Source: Oscillibacter sp. UBA6647 | GTDB lineage: Bacteria > Bacillota > Clostridia > Oscillospirales > Oscillospiraceae | Direction: 5' to 3' | Assembly: GCA_002455655.1 (NCBI GenBank) | Contig: DKLF01000083.1 | Span: forward strand, 1 to 5,204 | Length of the DNA stretch: 5,204 nt | In this document: piece by piece, positions 1 through 4,563 of the stretch | How the letters are laid out: every line of letters starts with the position of its first letter | How positions within the stretch are numbered: position 1 is the first letter of the stretch | The notes under the pieces: generated by a model | Told to the model about the DNA's origin: nothing | Seen by the model: only the letters and a program-made list of their open reading frames with translations | Database searches by the model: none | Made by a program: the position numbers and the translations under genes

Positions 1-57
1 GGGGTCCAATATCAGCCCCCGCCGCTGTCTGCTTGCCTGAAGAATGCCCTCGCCCAT
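1..57 (-). CDS. N-terminal fragment of a probable ECF transporter transmembrane (T) component, cut by window edge
   Basis: Reading leftwards from the ATG at 57, 19 codons stay open to the window edge and end in the residues RRGLILDP. A GLxLDPRTK-type motif shortly before the first membrane helix is common in EcfT/CbiQ-family proteins, the membrane-embedded T subunits that couple an S component to the ATPase pair. The start overlaps the stop of the S-component gene as TGATG, which indicates translational coupling, and T and ATPase genes normally follow MptD-type S genes. Only 19 residues are visible, so the family call leans on position and this short motif. An ATPase subunit is less likely because its N terminus would normally read into a Walker region. 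The lack of a strong independent ribosome binding site fits coupling. Confidence 0.55.
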   Translation of the reverse strand, partial: MGEGILQASRQRRGLILDP

Positions 58-659
58 CAGGCAGTCCCCGCCTTGATAAAGTGCTTTTTCAGCATAGCCC
101 GGCCCAGCAGCCCGCCTAGAACACCGAATACGAAGCAGCAAACCAGCAGCGCCGGATTCATCCAAGGGGGCAGCAGCGCCGTCAGCGCCGCCTCATAGTC
201 GGCGCCAAACTCCGCGCGGGTGGCAAAATAGCCGTTGGGATTCGTAAACAGGGGGACAAAGTTGCCCCAGATCCAAACGTGGAAAAAGCCACAGACAAAC
301 ACGGAGCTGCGCGCCCGGCTGTAATCTGCCCGCTTCCATAAAAGCTCTGCAATCAGGCCGGAGACAAGCGCCACCGGCAGCGCATAAAAGCCCATGCCGG
401 TCAGCGCCATCATCATGCCCATAATGGCGCTCATGATGAGAATCATGCCGAATTTTTTGACCTTGGTCAAAAACAGCATGAAGGGGATGCCGCCCACAAG
501 CGGCCCGATGACGCACAAAAGCGGCATCATGATCGGTATGTAGCCCGTCATGGCAAGCGCCATAATCATCACAAAATAGATTGCCGAGTAAATACCTGTG
601 TTAATCAAATCTTTTCCGGTCAGGCGGCCGGAGTTTGCGCGGGAATGAAGAGTGGACAT
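57..659 (-). CDS. MptD-family ECF transporter S component (substrate-binding membrane protein)
   Basis: This is a very hydrophobic protein of about 200 residues with roughly six membrane segments, at about residues 22-42, 44-65, 70-90, 91-108, 119-138 and 166-190. It has a short basic N terminus containing LTGKDLI and a basic C-terminal tail (LLGRAMLKKHF). The stretches IGPLVGGIPFMLFLTKVKKFG and WMNPALLV..FVFGVLGGLLG are typical of the MptD (Trep_Strep) family, putative S components of energy-coupling factor transporters. In such systems the S protein binds the substrate, which is not known here, and the T protein plus two ATPases drive uptake. The start is ATG at 659 with AGGAGG at 669-674, nine bases away; a GTG immediately upstream (662) is also possible and adds one residue. 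The stop overlaps the next gene (TGATG). It lies 70 bp behind a tetR gene and probably also has its own promoter. Confidence 0.88.
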   Translation of the reverse strand: MSTLHSRANSGRLTGKDLINTGIYSAIYFVMIMALAMTGYIPIMMPLLCVIGPLVGGIPFMLFLTKVKKFGMILIMSAIMGMMMALTGMGFYALPVALVSGLIAELLWKRADYSRARSSVFVCGFFHVWIWGNFVPLFTNPNGYFATRAEFGADYEAALTALLPPWMNPALLVCCFVFGVLGGLLGRAMLKKHFIKAGTA

Positions 660-668
660 CACAAAAAA

Positions 669-701
669 CCTCCTGTTAATTTCAGCAGCGCGGTTAGTAT
701 A
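669..701 (-). promoter_or_regulatory. Putative promoter -10 and RBS of the ECF S-component gene
   Basis: On the minus strand TATACT (701-696) matches the sigma-A -10 consensus in five of six bases. No good -35 is present; the upstream DNA is T-rich. Transcription from here would give a short leader with AGGAGG (674-669) before the ATG at 659. The -10 lies inside an inverted repeat, described separately. Confidence 0.45.
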
Positions 702-708
702 TGCTAAC
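693..708. promoter_or_regulatory. Candidate operator: 16-bp near-perfect palindrome over the S-gene -10
   Basis: GTTAGTATATGCTAAC has five-base outer arms GTTAG/CTAAC that pair perfectly and an inner ATAT that is self-complementary; only one base pair of eight fails. It fully covers the predicted -10 of the ECF operon, so a bound repressor would block transcription. The neighbouring TetR regulator is the natural candidate ligand-responsive repressor. That assignment is inference. Confidence 0.5.
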
Positions 709-731
709 TTTTATCCAAAAAATTAAGACGC

Positions 732-1337
732 CTACCTTAATAATTCCTCCCATCCGGCCATGCTGAAGCGCTTGGCGCTGTCCAGCACGGCGACAGCCTG
801 TTCATACGGCAGGTCATGGGATACGCACTCCACCAGATACTGAAATCCGGAGGTGGCATTGATATGAAGGAACACATCCTCAATTCGCCGCCCGCTTTTT
901 CCGAAAGCGTCGCAGTAAATACGGTAGGCATGCTCCTCCACGGCAATCAGTTCCTCCAGATACGAGGCCCAGCGCGTTCCCTCCGAACGGCAAAAAATCA
1001 ACCGAAACGCCTCAAAATCCGCGTATACATACTCCAGCATCCAATCCGTTCCCGAATACGCCGTTTCCTTCATATGGACAAAAGTTAGCTTGGGCAGGGC
1101 CGCCCTGACATCAGTGTGAATTTTGCGAAACTGGTTCAGCATCTTCTCCGCCGGAGCCTGCACCAGCGCGTCAAACAAAACCGCCTTGTTGGAAAAATGA
1201 TTGTACATCGCCCCGGTGGTCACGTCCGCGGCCTGCGCAATCCGGCGAATATTGGCGCTCTGATAGCCGCACTCCATAAACTCCTGCTTGGCGCATTCCA
1301 GAATGCGCGTTCGGGTCATCTGTGAATTCACACTCAT
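732..1337 (-). CDS. TetR/AcrR-family transcriptional regulator (upstream of ECF transporter)
   Basis: The protein has 201 residues, normal for TetR repressors. The N-terminal DNA-binding domain is clear: helix 1 around TRTRILECAKQEFMECG (8-24), then the helix-turn-helix at about 29-48 (IRRIAQAADVTTGAMYNHFS) and the following KAVLFDAL. The rest (about 60-201) is the variable, helical ligand-binding and dimerisation part, rich in aromatic residues and Cys, and does not reveal the ligand. The start is ATG at 1337; upstream is only a weak AGGGG about 12 bases away, and an in-frame ATG at codon 7 is an alternative. It is transcribed towards the ECF genes, 70 bp away with no terminator between, so it probably regulates them. 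A palindrome over its own -10 suggests autorepression. Certain as to family, inferred as to target. Confidence 0.9.
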   Translation of the reverse strand: MSVNSQMTRTRILECAKQEFMECGYQSANIRRIAQAADVTTGAMYNHFSNKAVLFDALVQAPAEKMLNQFRKIHTDVRAALPKLTFVHMKETAYSGTDWMLEYVYADFEAFRLIFCRSEGTRWASYLEELIAVEEHAYRIYCDAFGKSGRRIEDVFLHINATSGFQYLVECVSHDLPYEQAVAVLDSAKRFSMAGWEELLR

Positions 1338-1362
1338 CTTATCGGCACACCCCTACCAAAAC

Positions 1363-1379
1363 TGATAACAATGTTATCA
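1363..1379. promoter_or_regulatory. Candidate TetR operator: perfect 17-bp palindrome (8-1-8)
   Basis: TGATAACAATGTTATCA is a perfect inverted repeat of eight-base arms around a single central base at 1371. Odd-length, closely spaced palindromes of 15-20 bp at this position are typical TetR-family operators. It overlaps the predicted -10 of the minus-strand tetR, starting 26 bases upstream of its ATG, which fits autorepression. Its sequence differs from the palindrome at 693-708 (TAAC/GTTA half-sites in opposite orientation), so one protein may not bind both. Confidence 0.65.
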
Positions 1380-1398
1380 CTTTACTCAAAAAAGTCAA
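1371..1398 (-). promoter_or_regulatory. Putative sigma-A promoter of the minus-strand tetR
   Basis: On the minus strand TTGACT (1398-1393) and TAACAT (1376-1371) are separated by 16 bases. The -35 matches consensus in five of six positions and the -10 in four. Transcription would start about 25 bases before the ATG at 1337. The -10 is embedded in the 17-bp palindrome. Confidence 0.55.
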
Positions 1399-1413
1399 GA
1401 CTGATTTAGTCTT
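1397..1413. repeat. Short inverted repeat AAGACT-N5-AGTCTT beside the tetR -35
   Basis: The six-base arms 1397-1402 and 1408-1413 are perfectly complementary with a five-base spacer and overlap the edge of the -35 element of the minus-strand tetR. It could be an extra protein-binding site or chance in AT-rich DNA. Confidence 0.3.
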
Positions 1414-1415
1414 TA

Positions 1416-1447
1416 TTTTACCCGCCAATAGGAGATAACGGGTAAAA
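1416..1447. promoter_or_regulatory. Inverted repeat TTTTACCCG-N14-CGGGTAAAA in the divergent intergenic region
   Basis: The nine-base arms at 1416-1424 and 1439-1447 are perfect reverse complements separated by 14 bases, putting the half-site centres 23 bp apart, about two helical turns. It lies upstream of both divergent promoters (tetR at 1398-1371 and the second tetR at 1489-1517). The spacing suits a dimeric regulator binding on one face of the helix, so it may be a shared regulatory site; a transcribed hairpin is less likely because neither predicted promoter reads through it. Confidence 0.45.
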
Positions 1448-1488
1448 CGCACTGCCGTTCCCTTCCCGCCGAACTTTGGTACAGAGGC

Positions 1489-1517
1489 TTGACAGCAAAG
1501 CCAATCAGGCGTATTCT
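1489..1517 (+). promoter_or_regulatory. Putative sigma-A promoter of the plus-strand tetR
   Basis: A perfect TTGACA (1489-1494) is followed after exactly 17 bases by TATTCT (1512-1517), four of six matches to the -10 consensus. The expected transcript start near 1524 leaves about 32 bases of leader before the ATG at 1556. Confidence 0.6.
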
Positions 1518-1555
1518 GTGACTGTAATATCAATTTTGGTCATATGGTGATTATA

Positions 1556-2140
1556 ATGGCAACAGCTTTTACACAACAGGAAGAAGCGATTATTCTCCGT
1601 CAGCTCCGCCACGCGGCGCGGGAGAGCGCCGTGTCCCTTGGGGTGCGCCGCACCACGGTGGACGCGCTGGCGGCGGCGGCAGGAATCTCCAAAGGTGCGT
1701 TTTACAAATTTTACGCCTCCAAGGAACTGCTCTTTTTCGATGTTTTGGAGGATATGCACGCCGAAATTTACGGGGAAGCCGCGTCGGTCCTCTTCAAAAA
1801 CACCGAGCTCTCCCCTGCCGACCGCGCCTCCGAGGCGGTTTTGTCCGCCTGCCGGACCATGGAGCGCTCCGGGATGATGGCCTTCGTGGAGCGGGACGCC
1901 GCGTATCTTCTGCGCAAGGTGCCGGAGGACTATCAGAAAAAGTTCTATCACAGCGACGAGAGCCACGTCCGGGAGCTGCTGGAATCGGCAGGCCTTGCGC
2001 CCATAGGCGGCATGGCGCTGGCCTCCGCCGTCGTGCGGGGTCTGATGCTCACCATCTCCCATCAGAATGAAATCGGGACGCTGTATTCGGACGTTCTGGA
2101 AACATTGGTACGGGGCGCTTGTGGCCGGTTGTTTTCATAA
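1556..2140 (+). CDS. TetR/AcrR-family transcriptional regulator (second, divergent)
   Basis: A 194-residue regulator of normal TetR length. The DNA-binding domain shows helix 1 (about residues 9-30), then the helix-turn-helix at about 34-53 (TVDALAAAAGISKGAFYKFY) and the SKELLFFDVLED helix, a strong match to the TetR_N pattern. The C-terminal part is helical and ligand-specific; nothing in it names an effector. I chose the ATG at 1556 because GGTGA lies six bases before it; an in-frame ATG at 1544 adds four residues but has no visible ribosome binding site. It is divergent from the first tetR and ends in its own terminator, so it is probably a single-gene unit. Its target could be the downstream methyltransferase operon or the intergenic region itself. 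Its sequence is clearly not a copy of the first TetR. Confidence 0.9.
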   Translation: MATAFTQQEEAIILRQLRHAARESAVSLGVRRTTVDALAAAAGISKGAFYKFYASKELLFFDVLEDMHAEIYGEAASVLFKNTELSPADRASEAVLSACRTMERSGMMAFVERDAAYLLRKVPEDYQKKFYHSDESHVRELLESAGLAPIGGMALASAVVRGLMLTISHQNEIGTLYSDVLETLVRGACGRLFS

Positions 2141-2167
2141 AAGCCGTTTTCTGCAAATGGCTTTTTT
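2139..2167 (+). terminator. Intrinsic terminator of the plus-strand tetR
   Basis: Arms AAAAGCCGTTT (2139-2149) and AAATGGCTTTT (2155-2165) pair over 11 positions with one G-U wobble and a five-base loop, followed by more Ts and TCTTT. The stem begins inside the TAA stop codon of the tetR gene, so it is tightly placed. It should separate the tetR transcript from the methyltransferase operon. Confidence 0.85.
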
Positions 2168-2186
2168 CTTTCCGAGGCTAGCCGGT

Positions 2187-2219
2187 TATAACTTTGTCTT
2201 GCGTATTTTAAAAGGAGGT
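2187..2219 (+). promoter_or_regulatory. Possible -10 and consensus ribosome binding site of the peptide-methyltransferase operon
   Basis: TATAAC (2187-2192) is a plausible -10, but no convincing -35 is seen 17 bases upstream (T-rich). GGCTAGCC (2176-2183), an eight-base palindrome, lies just before it. AAAGGAGGT (2211-2219) is an almost complete match to the 16S anti-SD and sits seven bases before the ATG at 2227. Because a terminator ends the preceding gene, some promoter is needed here. Confidence 0.4.
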
Positions 2220-2226
2220 CCGTGTC

Positions 2227-2352
2227 ATGCATCTGCCAGACGTATTCTTTTCCCGAGGAAGCTATGCCCTGAGCGGCAACTCCAAGCCGGTGCTGGACAT
2301 TGCAGCCGACCGGCTGATCGGGCTGAACAGAAGGGATGGTAAGGAACCATGA
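2227..2352 (+). CDS. Small 41-residue protein of unknown function, overlapping the methyltransferase start
   Basis: ATG at 2227 is preceded by a consensus AAAGGAGGT at seven-base spacing, the best ribosome binding site in the window. The ORF runs 41 codons (starts MHLPDVFFSRGSYALSGN, ends NRRDGKEP) and its TGA overlaps the ATG of the next gene as ATGA. It has no signal peptide or membrane segment, and a mixed composition with a short helical-looking centre (VLDIAADRLIGL). I do not recognise the family. It may be a genuine small protein, the remains of a longer gene that lost its 3' part, or a short ORF serving mainly to couple ribosomes into the methyltransferase gene. The ribosome binding site and the overlap argue that it is translated; its function is not inferable from sequence. 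Confidence 0.6.
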   Translation: MHLPDVFFSRGSYALSGNSKPVLDIAADRLIGLNRRDGKEP

Positions 2353-2972
2353 ACACACCGGATACAAACTATCTTCGTTTCTGGCAGCGGGTGGCAAAGC
2401 TATACGCGCCGTTTATGAAAAGCTCTGGGCCGCTTTACGACAGAATTACCAGACGCTGTCTCCCCTATCTGTCTGCCGACATGGCCGTGCTGGAGTTGGC
2501 CTGCGGCAGCGGGCAATTGACCTTCCGATTGGCAAACAGGGTTGAGTGCTGGGAAGCCACGGATTTTTCCGACAAAATGGTTGCCGAGGCACAAAAGCGC
2601 GCTTCCCTGCCAAACCTCACCTTTAAGGTGCAGGACGCCACAGCTCTTTCTTATCCCGACAGTTCCTTTGACGCGGTTCTCATTGCCAACGCCCTGCACA
2701 TCATGCCTGAGCCGGATAAGGCGCTTTCGGAGATCCGCCGCGTGCTGAAACCCGGAGGCCTTTTGTTGGCCCCCACCTTTGTCTGGGCTGGGGACAGCGG
2801 GCATCGGTTTTGGGCAAAACTCATGGATCTGGCAGGGTTCAAGGTGCTGCACCGTTGGAACTCTTCGGCTTTTTCAAAGTTTGTGGAACAGCGGGGCTTT
2901 TCTACGTTGGAGCGGGATGTTTTGCCAGGCGGCGTCAGCCCATTGTGCTGTCTGATTGCAAGAAAAATATGA
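2349..2972 (+). CDS. Class I SAM-dependent methyltransferase (Methyltransf_11 type)
   Basis: A 207-residue, probably soluble enzyme with the Rossmann-like SAM-binding core. Motif I is VLELACGSGQ (47-56), the glycine-rich loop that holds SAM. An acidic residue after the second strand is in EATDFSDKM (69-77). Motif II/III regions are VQDATALSYPD (94-104) and FDAVLIANALHIMP (107-120), and LKPGG (133-137) is the typical post-motif. The N terminus (YLRFWQRVAKLYAPFM) and the tail ending PLCCLIARK fit a common Clostridia group of small methyltransferases related in fold to UbiE. The substrate is unknown and may be a small molecule. It starts inside the stop of the 41-residue ORF (ATGA), and a second methyltransferase-like gene starts 13 bp behind its stop, so this was likely a tandem methyltransferase operon, possibly controlled by the upstream TetR. 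Confidence 0.88.
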   Translation: MNTPDTNYLRFWQRVAKLYAPFMKSSGPLYDRITRRCLPYLSADMAVLELACGSGQLTFRLANRVECWEATDFSDKMVAEAQKRASLPNLTFKVQDATALSYPDSSFDAVLIANALHIMPEPDKALSEIRRVLKPGGLLLAPTFVWAGDSGHRFWAKLMDLAGFKVLHRWNSSAFSKFVEQRGFSTLERDVLPGGVSPLCCLIARKI

Positions 2973-2985
2973 GAAGGACTGCTTT

Positions 2986-3219
2986 ATGGCACACCAAGCA
3001 GTCCGTCAGGCTTATCAGGCGCTTGGGAAAGAAGCAAATGCCTACGACGGAATGATCACCTGCTCCACGGTGTTTGGAAGGGCCGTCTGCCGTCTGGTCT
3101 TAGATATGGGAATAGTAACCAAAAGACGGACAGGGAATCCCCCTGTCCGTCTTTTGGTTATGAACTTGCATCGACTAAACGAACATCCGATCCAAAAAGA
3201 TCCTTACCTGCCATATTAG
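2986..3219 (+). pseudogene. Truncated second methyltransferase-like gene (N-terminal piece only)
   Basis: The ATG at 2986 has AAGGA seven bases upstream and lies 13 bp after the methyltransferase stop. The first roughly 41 codons (MAHQAVRQAYQALGKEA, then YDGMITCSTVFGRAVCRLV) resemble the N-terminal helices of a Clostridia class I SAM-methyltransferase group in which a YD...T..G...CR.VW.MD pattern precedes the SAM motif. After LDMG (about 3110) the reading frame runs straight through a long terminator hairpin (3116-3160) and ends as a 77-residue product with no SAM-binding motif. The natural reading is that the central and C-terminal parts were deleted. A complete 77-residue protein of unknown function is possible but unlikely, since half of it is encoded by hairpin and spacer DNA. 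The family assignment of the fragment is from memory of relatives and only moderately sure. Confidence 0.5.
3116..3160. terminator. Bidirectional intrinsic terminator (20-bp perfect arms)
   Basis: Arms 3116-3135 and 3141-3160 are perfect 20-base reverse complements with a five-base loop (AATCC). The core is GC-rich (GACGGACAGGG) and is flanked by AAAA on the left and TTTT on the right, so transcripts from either direction end in a GC stem followed by U4. It stands between the plus-strand methyltransferase operon and the minus-strand SDR, which converge, and would stop both. The U-tract is short, so efficiency may be modest. Confidence 0.75.
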
Positions 3220-3286
3220 TGTGCTGTGTCTTAACCTCCGATGTATTGCCATTTATAGCAATTATTTCAGATGTTACCCGCTTATT
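3158..3286 (-). pseudogene. Possible C-terminal remnant of an unidentified gene, ending in the terminator
   Basis: On the minus strand a frame is open from a TGA at 3287-3289 to a TAA at 3160-3158. It encodes 42 residues of ordinary protein-like composition (VTSEIIAINGNTSEV, then MAGKDLFGSDVRLVDASS). It has no plausible start at its upstream end; an internal ATG at 3214 gives only 18 residues. Its stop lies in the first bases of the terminator stem, the arrangement expected when a terminator closes its own gene. The DNA is visibly AT-richer than the flanking genes. I read it as the possible 3' end of a gene whose body was lost by deletion or replaced by the SDR. I do not recognise the family; chance openness over 43 codons in AT-rich DNA is possible. 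Confidence 0.3.
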
Positions 3287-3299
3287 TCAAATATGCCAA

Positions 3300-4093
3300 T
3301 CAGTAAGAAGTAGTCATTGCGCCATCGCAGATGAACGCCTGCCCGCTGACGCTGCCATTGGCAGGACTAATCAGGAATACGGCAGTACGTCCGTATTCTT
3401 CCACGGTTTGATACCGCTTCTGCGGAAACCCGGCGCTGTCGCGTCTGGTGTATTCCTCTTCGCTGATGCCCGGCTTTTCGCCGCGGATTTTATTCAGGTA
3501 CTTAATTCGGTCGGTATAGATGCGCCCGGGACCCATCGTATTCACCAAAATTCCATACTGGCCAAATTCACGCGCCATGGTTTTGCTCATCCCCACCACG
3601 CCCATGCGGAAGGTGTTGGACAAAATCAGGTTGTCCAGCGCACTTTTGATGGAAGAAGCGGTGCTGTTCAAAATCCGGCCTTCACCGGCCGCATTCATGT
3701 ACGGCAGTGCGGCGCGGATGGCATAGACATAGCTGTGGAGGCACTTTTCATAGCCGTCCGCCCAGTCCTCTTCCGTCAAATCCTCAAAGCTAGCCGCCTT
3801 TGGCCCGGGGCAGTGGTTAACCAACGCATACACACTGCCCAGTTGGGCCGCCACATCGTCAATCAGCTTCTTGATGCTGGCAGCGTCCTTTACATCATAG
3901 AAAAATGTATAGGGGCGGTTTCCGGTTTCCTTCTCAATCTCCGCCTGCGCGGTTAACAGGTCCTCCTTATAAGCCTCCGCAGTGCAGATACCACCTTCGC
4001 GCCCTCGCGCGCTGCTTCTGTGGCAATTCCTTTGCCGATGCCGGCAGCGGAAGACAGACTAACAACCACTTTATCTTTCAGTCCCAGCTCTAT
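3300..4093 (-). pseudogene. SDR-family oxidoreductase, broken by start-codon loss and a -1 frameshift
   Basis: Adding one base near 3986-3990 joins two frames into a 264-residue short-chain dehydrogenase/reductase, the usual family length. The N-terminal part (LGLKDKVVV, then LSSAAGIGKG at about 13-20) is the NAD(P)-binding Rossmann start. The frame then breaks after GAKVV, and the shifted frame continues ICTAEAYKEDLLTAQAEIEKE and so on to the end. Later features are NHCPG (93-97) at the NNAG position, SNTFR (159-163) where YxxxK is expected, and PGRIYTDRI (189-197). The proper start would be at 4093-4091, seven bases after AAGGAGG, but the codon there is ATA, giving IELGLKDK instead of MELGLKDK. 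Rescue from an in-frame ATG at 4117 would lack an SD. Both lesions could be real decay or sequencing errors; the rest is undamaged, so inactivation looks recent. The substrate is unknown. Confidence 0.8.
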
Positions 4094-4100
4094 GAAAAAG

Positions 4101-4107
4101 CCTCCTT
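4101..4107 (-). promoter_or_regulatory. Strong ribosome binding site of the SDR pseudogene, without a start codon
   Basis: AAGGAGG on the minus strand lies seven bases before the ATA codon that occupies the start position of the SDR. It fixes where translation should begin and shows that the ATA is in the place of a former ATG. Confidence 0.7.
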
Positions 4108-4139
4108 CATAAAACATGAAATATTGTAAAAATTCGAGC

Positions 4140-4509
4140 AAGCTTTATTGATTGCTTTTGGGGATGCAGCTTGAGGTCTACCACAGGATTCAGAAGCGCA
4201 ATGTCGCTGTCCCGAAACTCAAACGCGCGTGGGGTTCCGGTAGAAAGCACGTCGCCGGCGAACCAGACCCGAATGCTGCTGTGCACTGACACCATTGTCC
4301 TGCTTTTTTGCTTCCTCCCGGGCTTTGGCATCCCGCATCATCATCTCGTAGATTTTGCCCAAGACCTCCAGCGTCAGCCGCTTACGAAAGTACACCATTA
4401 AGGGCGGGTCAAAGGGCGGCTCAAAGTCGTCATAGCCCGGATAGCCGCAGAAATACTGCAAATACGGGAGTTCTTGAATCATTTGCGCGGTTTCCACATC
4501 TAACCACAT
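4140..4509 (-). pseudogene. IS5/IS1182-type transposase remnant (DUF772 region), frameshifted and truncated
   Basis: From the ATG at 4509 one frame reads WLDVETAQMIQELPYLQYF, then FEPPFDPPLMVYFRKRLTLEVL, which matches the N-terminal domain of IS5/IS1182-type transposases (typical pattern ENPYLQYF...PPFDPSLMVHFRKR). The frame is lost near 4270, and another frame carries LSTGTP..F.F.DSDIALLN, which lines up with the LDATCTPADI..P.DLSLLN region; here the first catalytic Asp of the DDE triad reads as Ser. Similarity fades around 4140, just upstream of the SDR. A full transposase of this type has roughly 400-550 residues, so both ends and the catalytic core are missing. I found no terminal inverted repeats or target duplication. 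It is a dead fragment, and it may have removed the SDR promoter. Confidence 0.75.
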
Positions 4510-4551
4510 AAAGCTCCCTGCTATTTGACTGGGGTTGCAACATGAATTTCC

Positions 4552-4563
4552 GGCCTTAAGGCC
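4552..4563. repeat. Perfect 12-bp palindrome GGCCTTAAGGCC at the DUF6514-type stop codon
   Basis: The TAA stop (4558-4556) of the small gene lies at the centre of a perfect 12-base palindrome. No T-tract follows it in the minus direction, so it is not a standard terminator; it may be chance. Confidence 0.35.

Noticed and set aside
1505..2062. 185-codon open frame on the minus strand
   Set aside because: It is the antisense shadow of the second TetR gene, is rich in His, Gly and Arg as such shadows are in GC-rich DNA, and has no recognisable domain or ribosome binding site.
2400..2852. 150-codon open frame on the minus strand
   Set aside because: Antisense to the methyltransferase, which has all expected SAM motifs; composition is not protein-like.
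3246..3263. ATTGC-N8-GCAAT inverted repeat
   Set aside because: Five-base arms in AT-rich DNA are expected by chance, and the stretch lies within the possible remnant ORF.
3219..3956. 245-codon open frame on the plus strand
   Set aside because: It runs antisense to the SDR over most of its length and its product shows no family features, whereas the opposite strand gives clear SDR motifs.
3986..3990. Programmed -1 or +1 ribosomal frameshift in the SDR
   Set aside because: No slippery heptamer is visible at the break and the start codon is also lost, so mutation or sequencing error is simpler.
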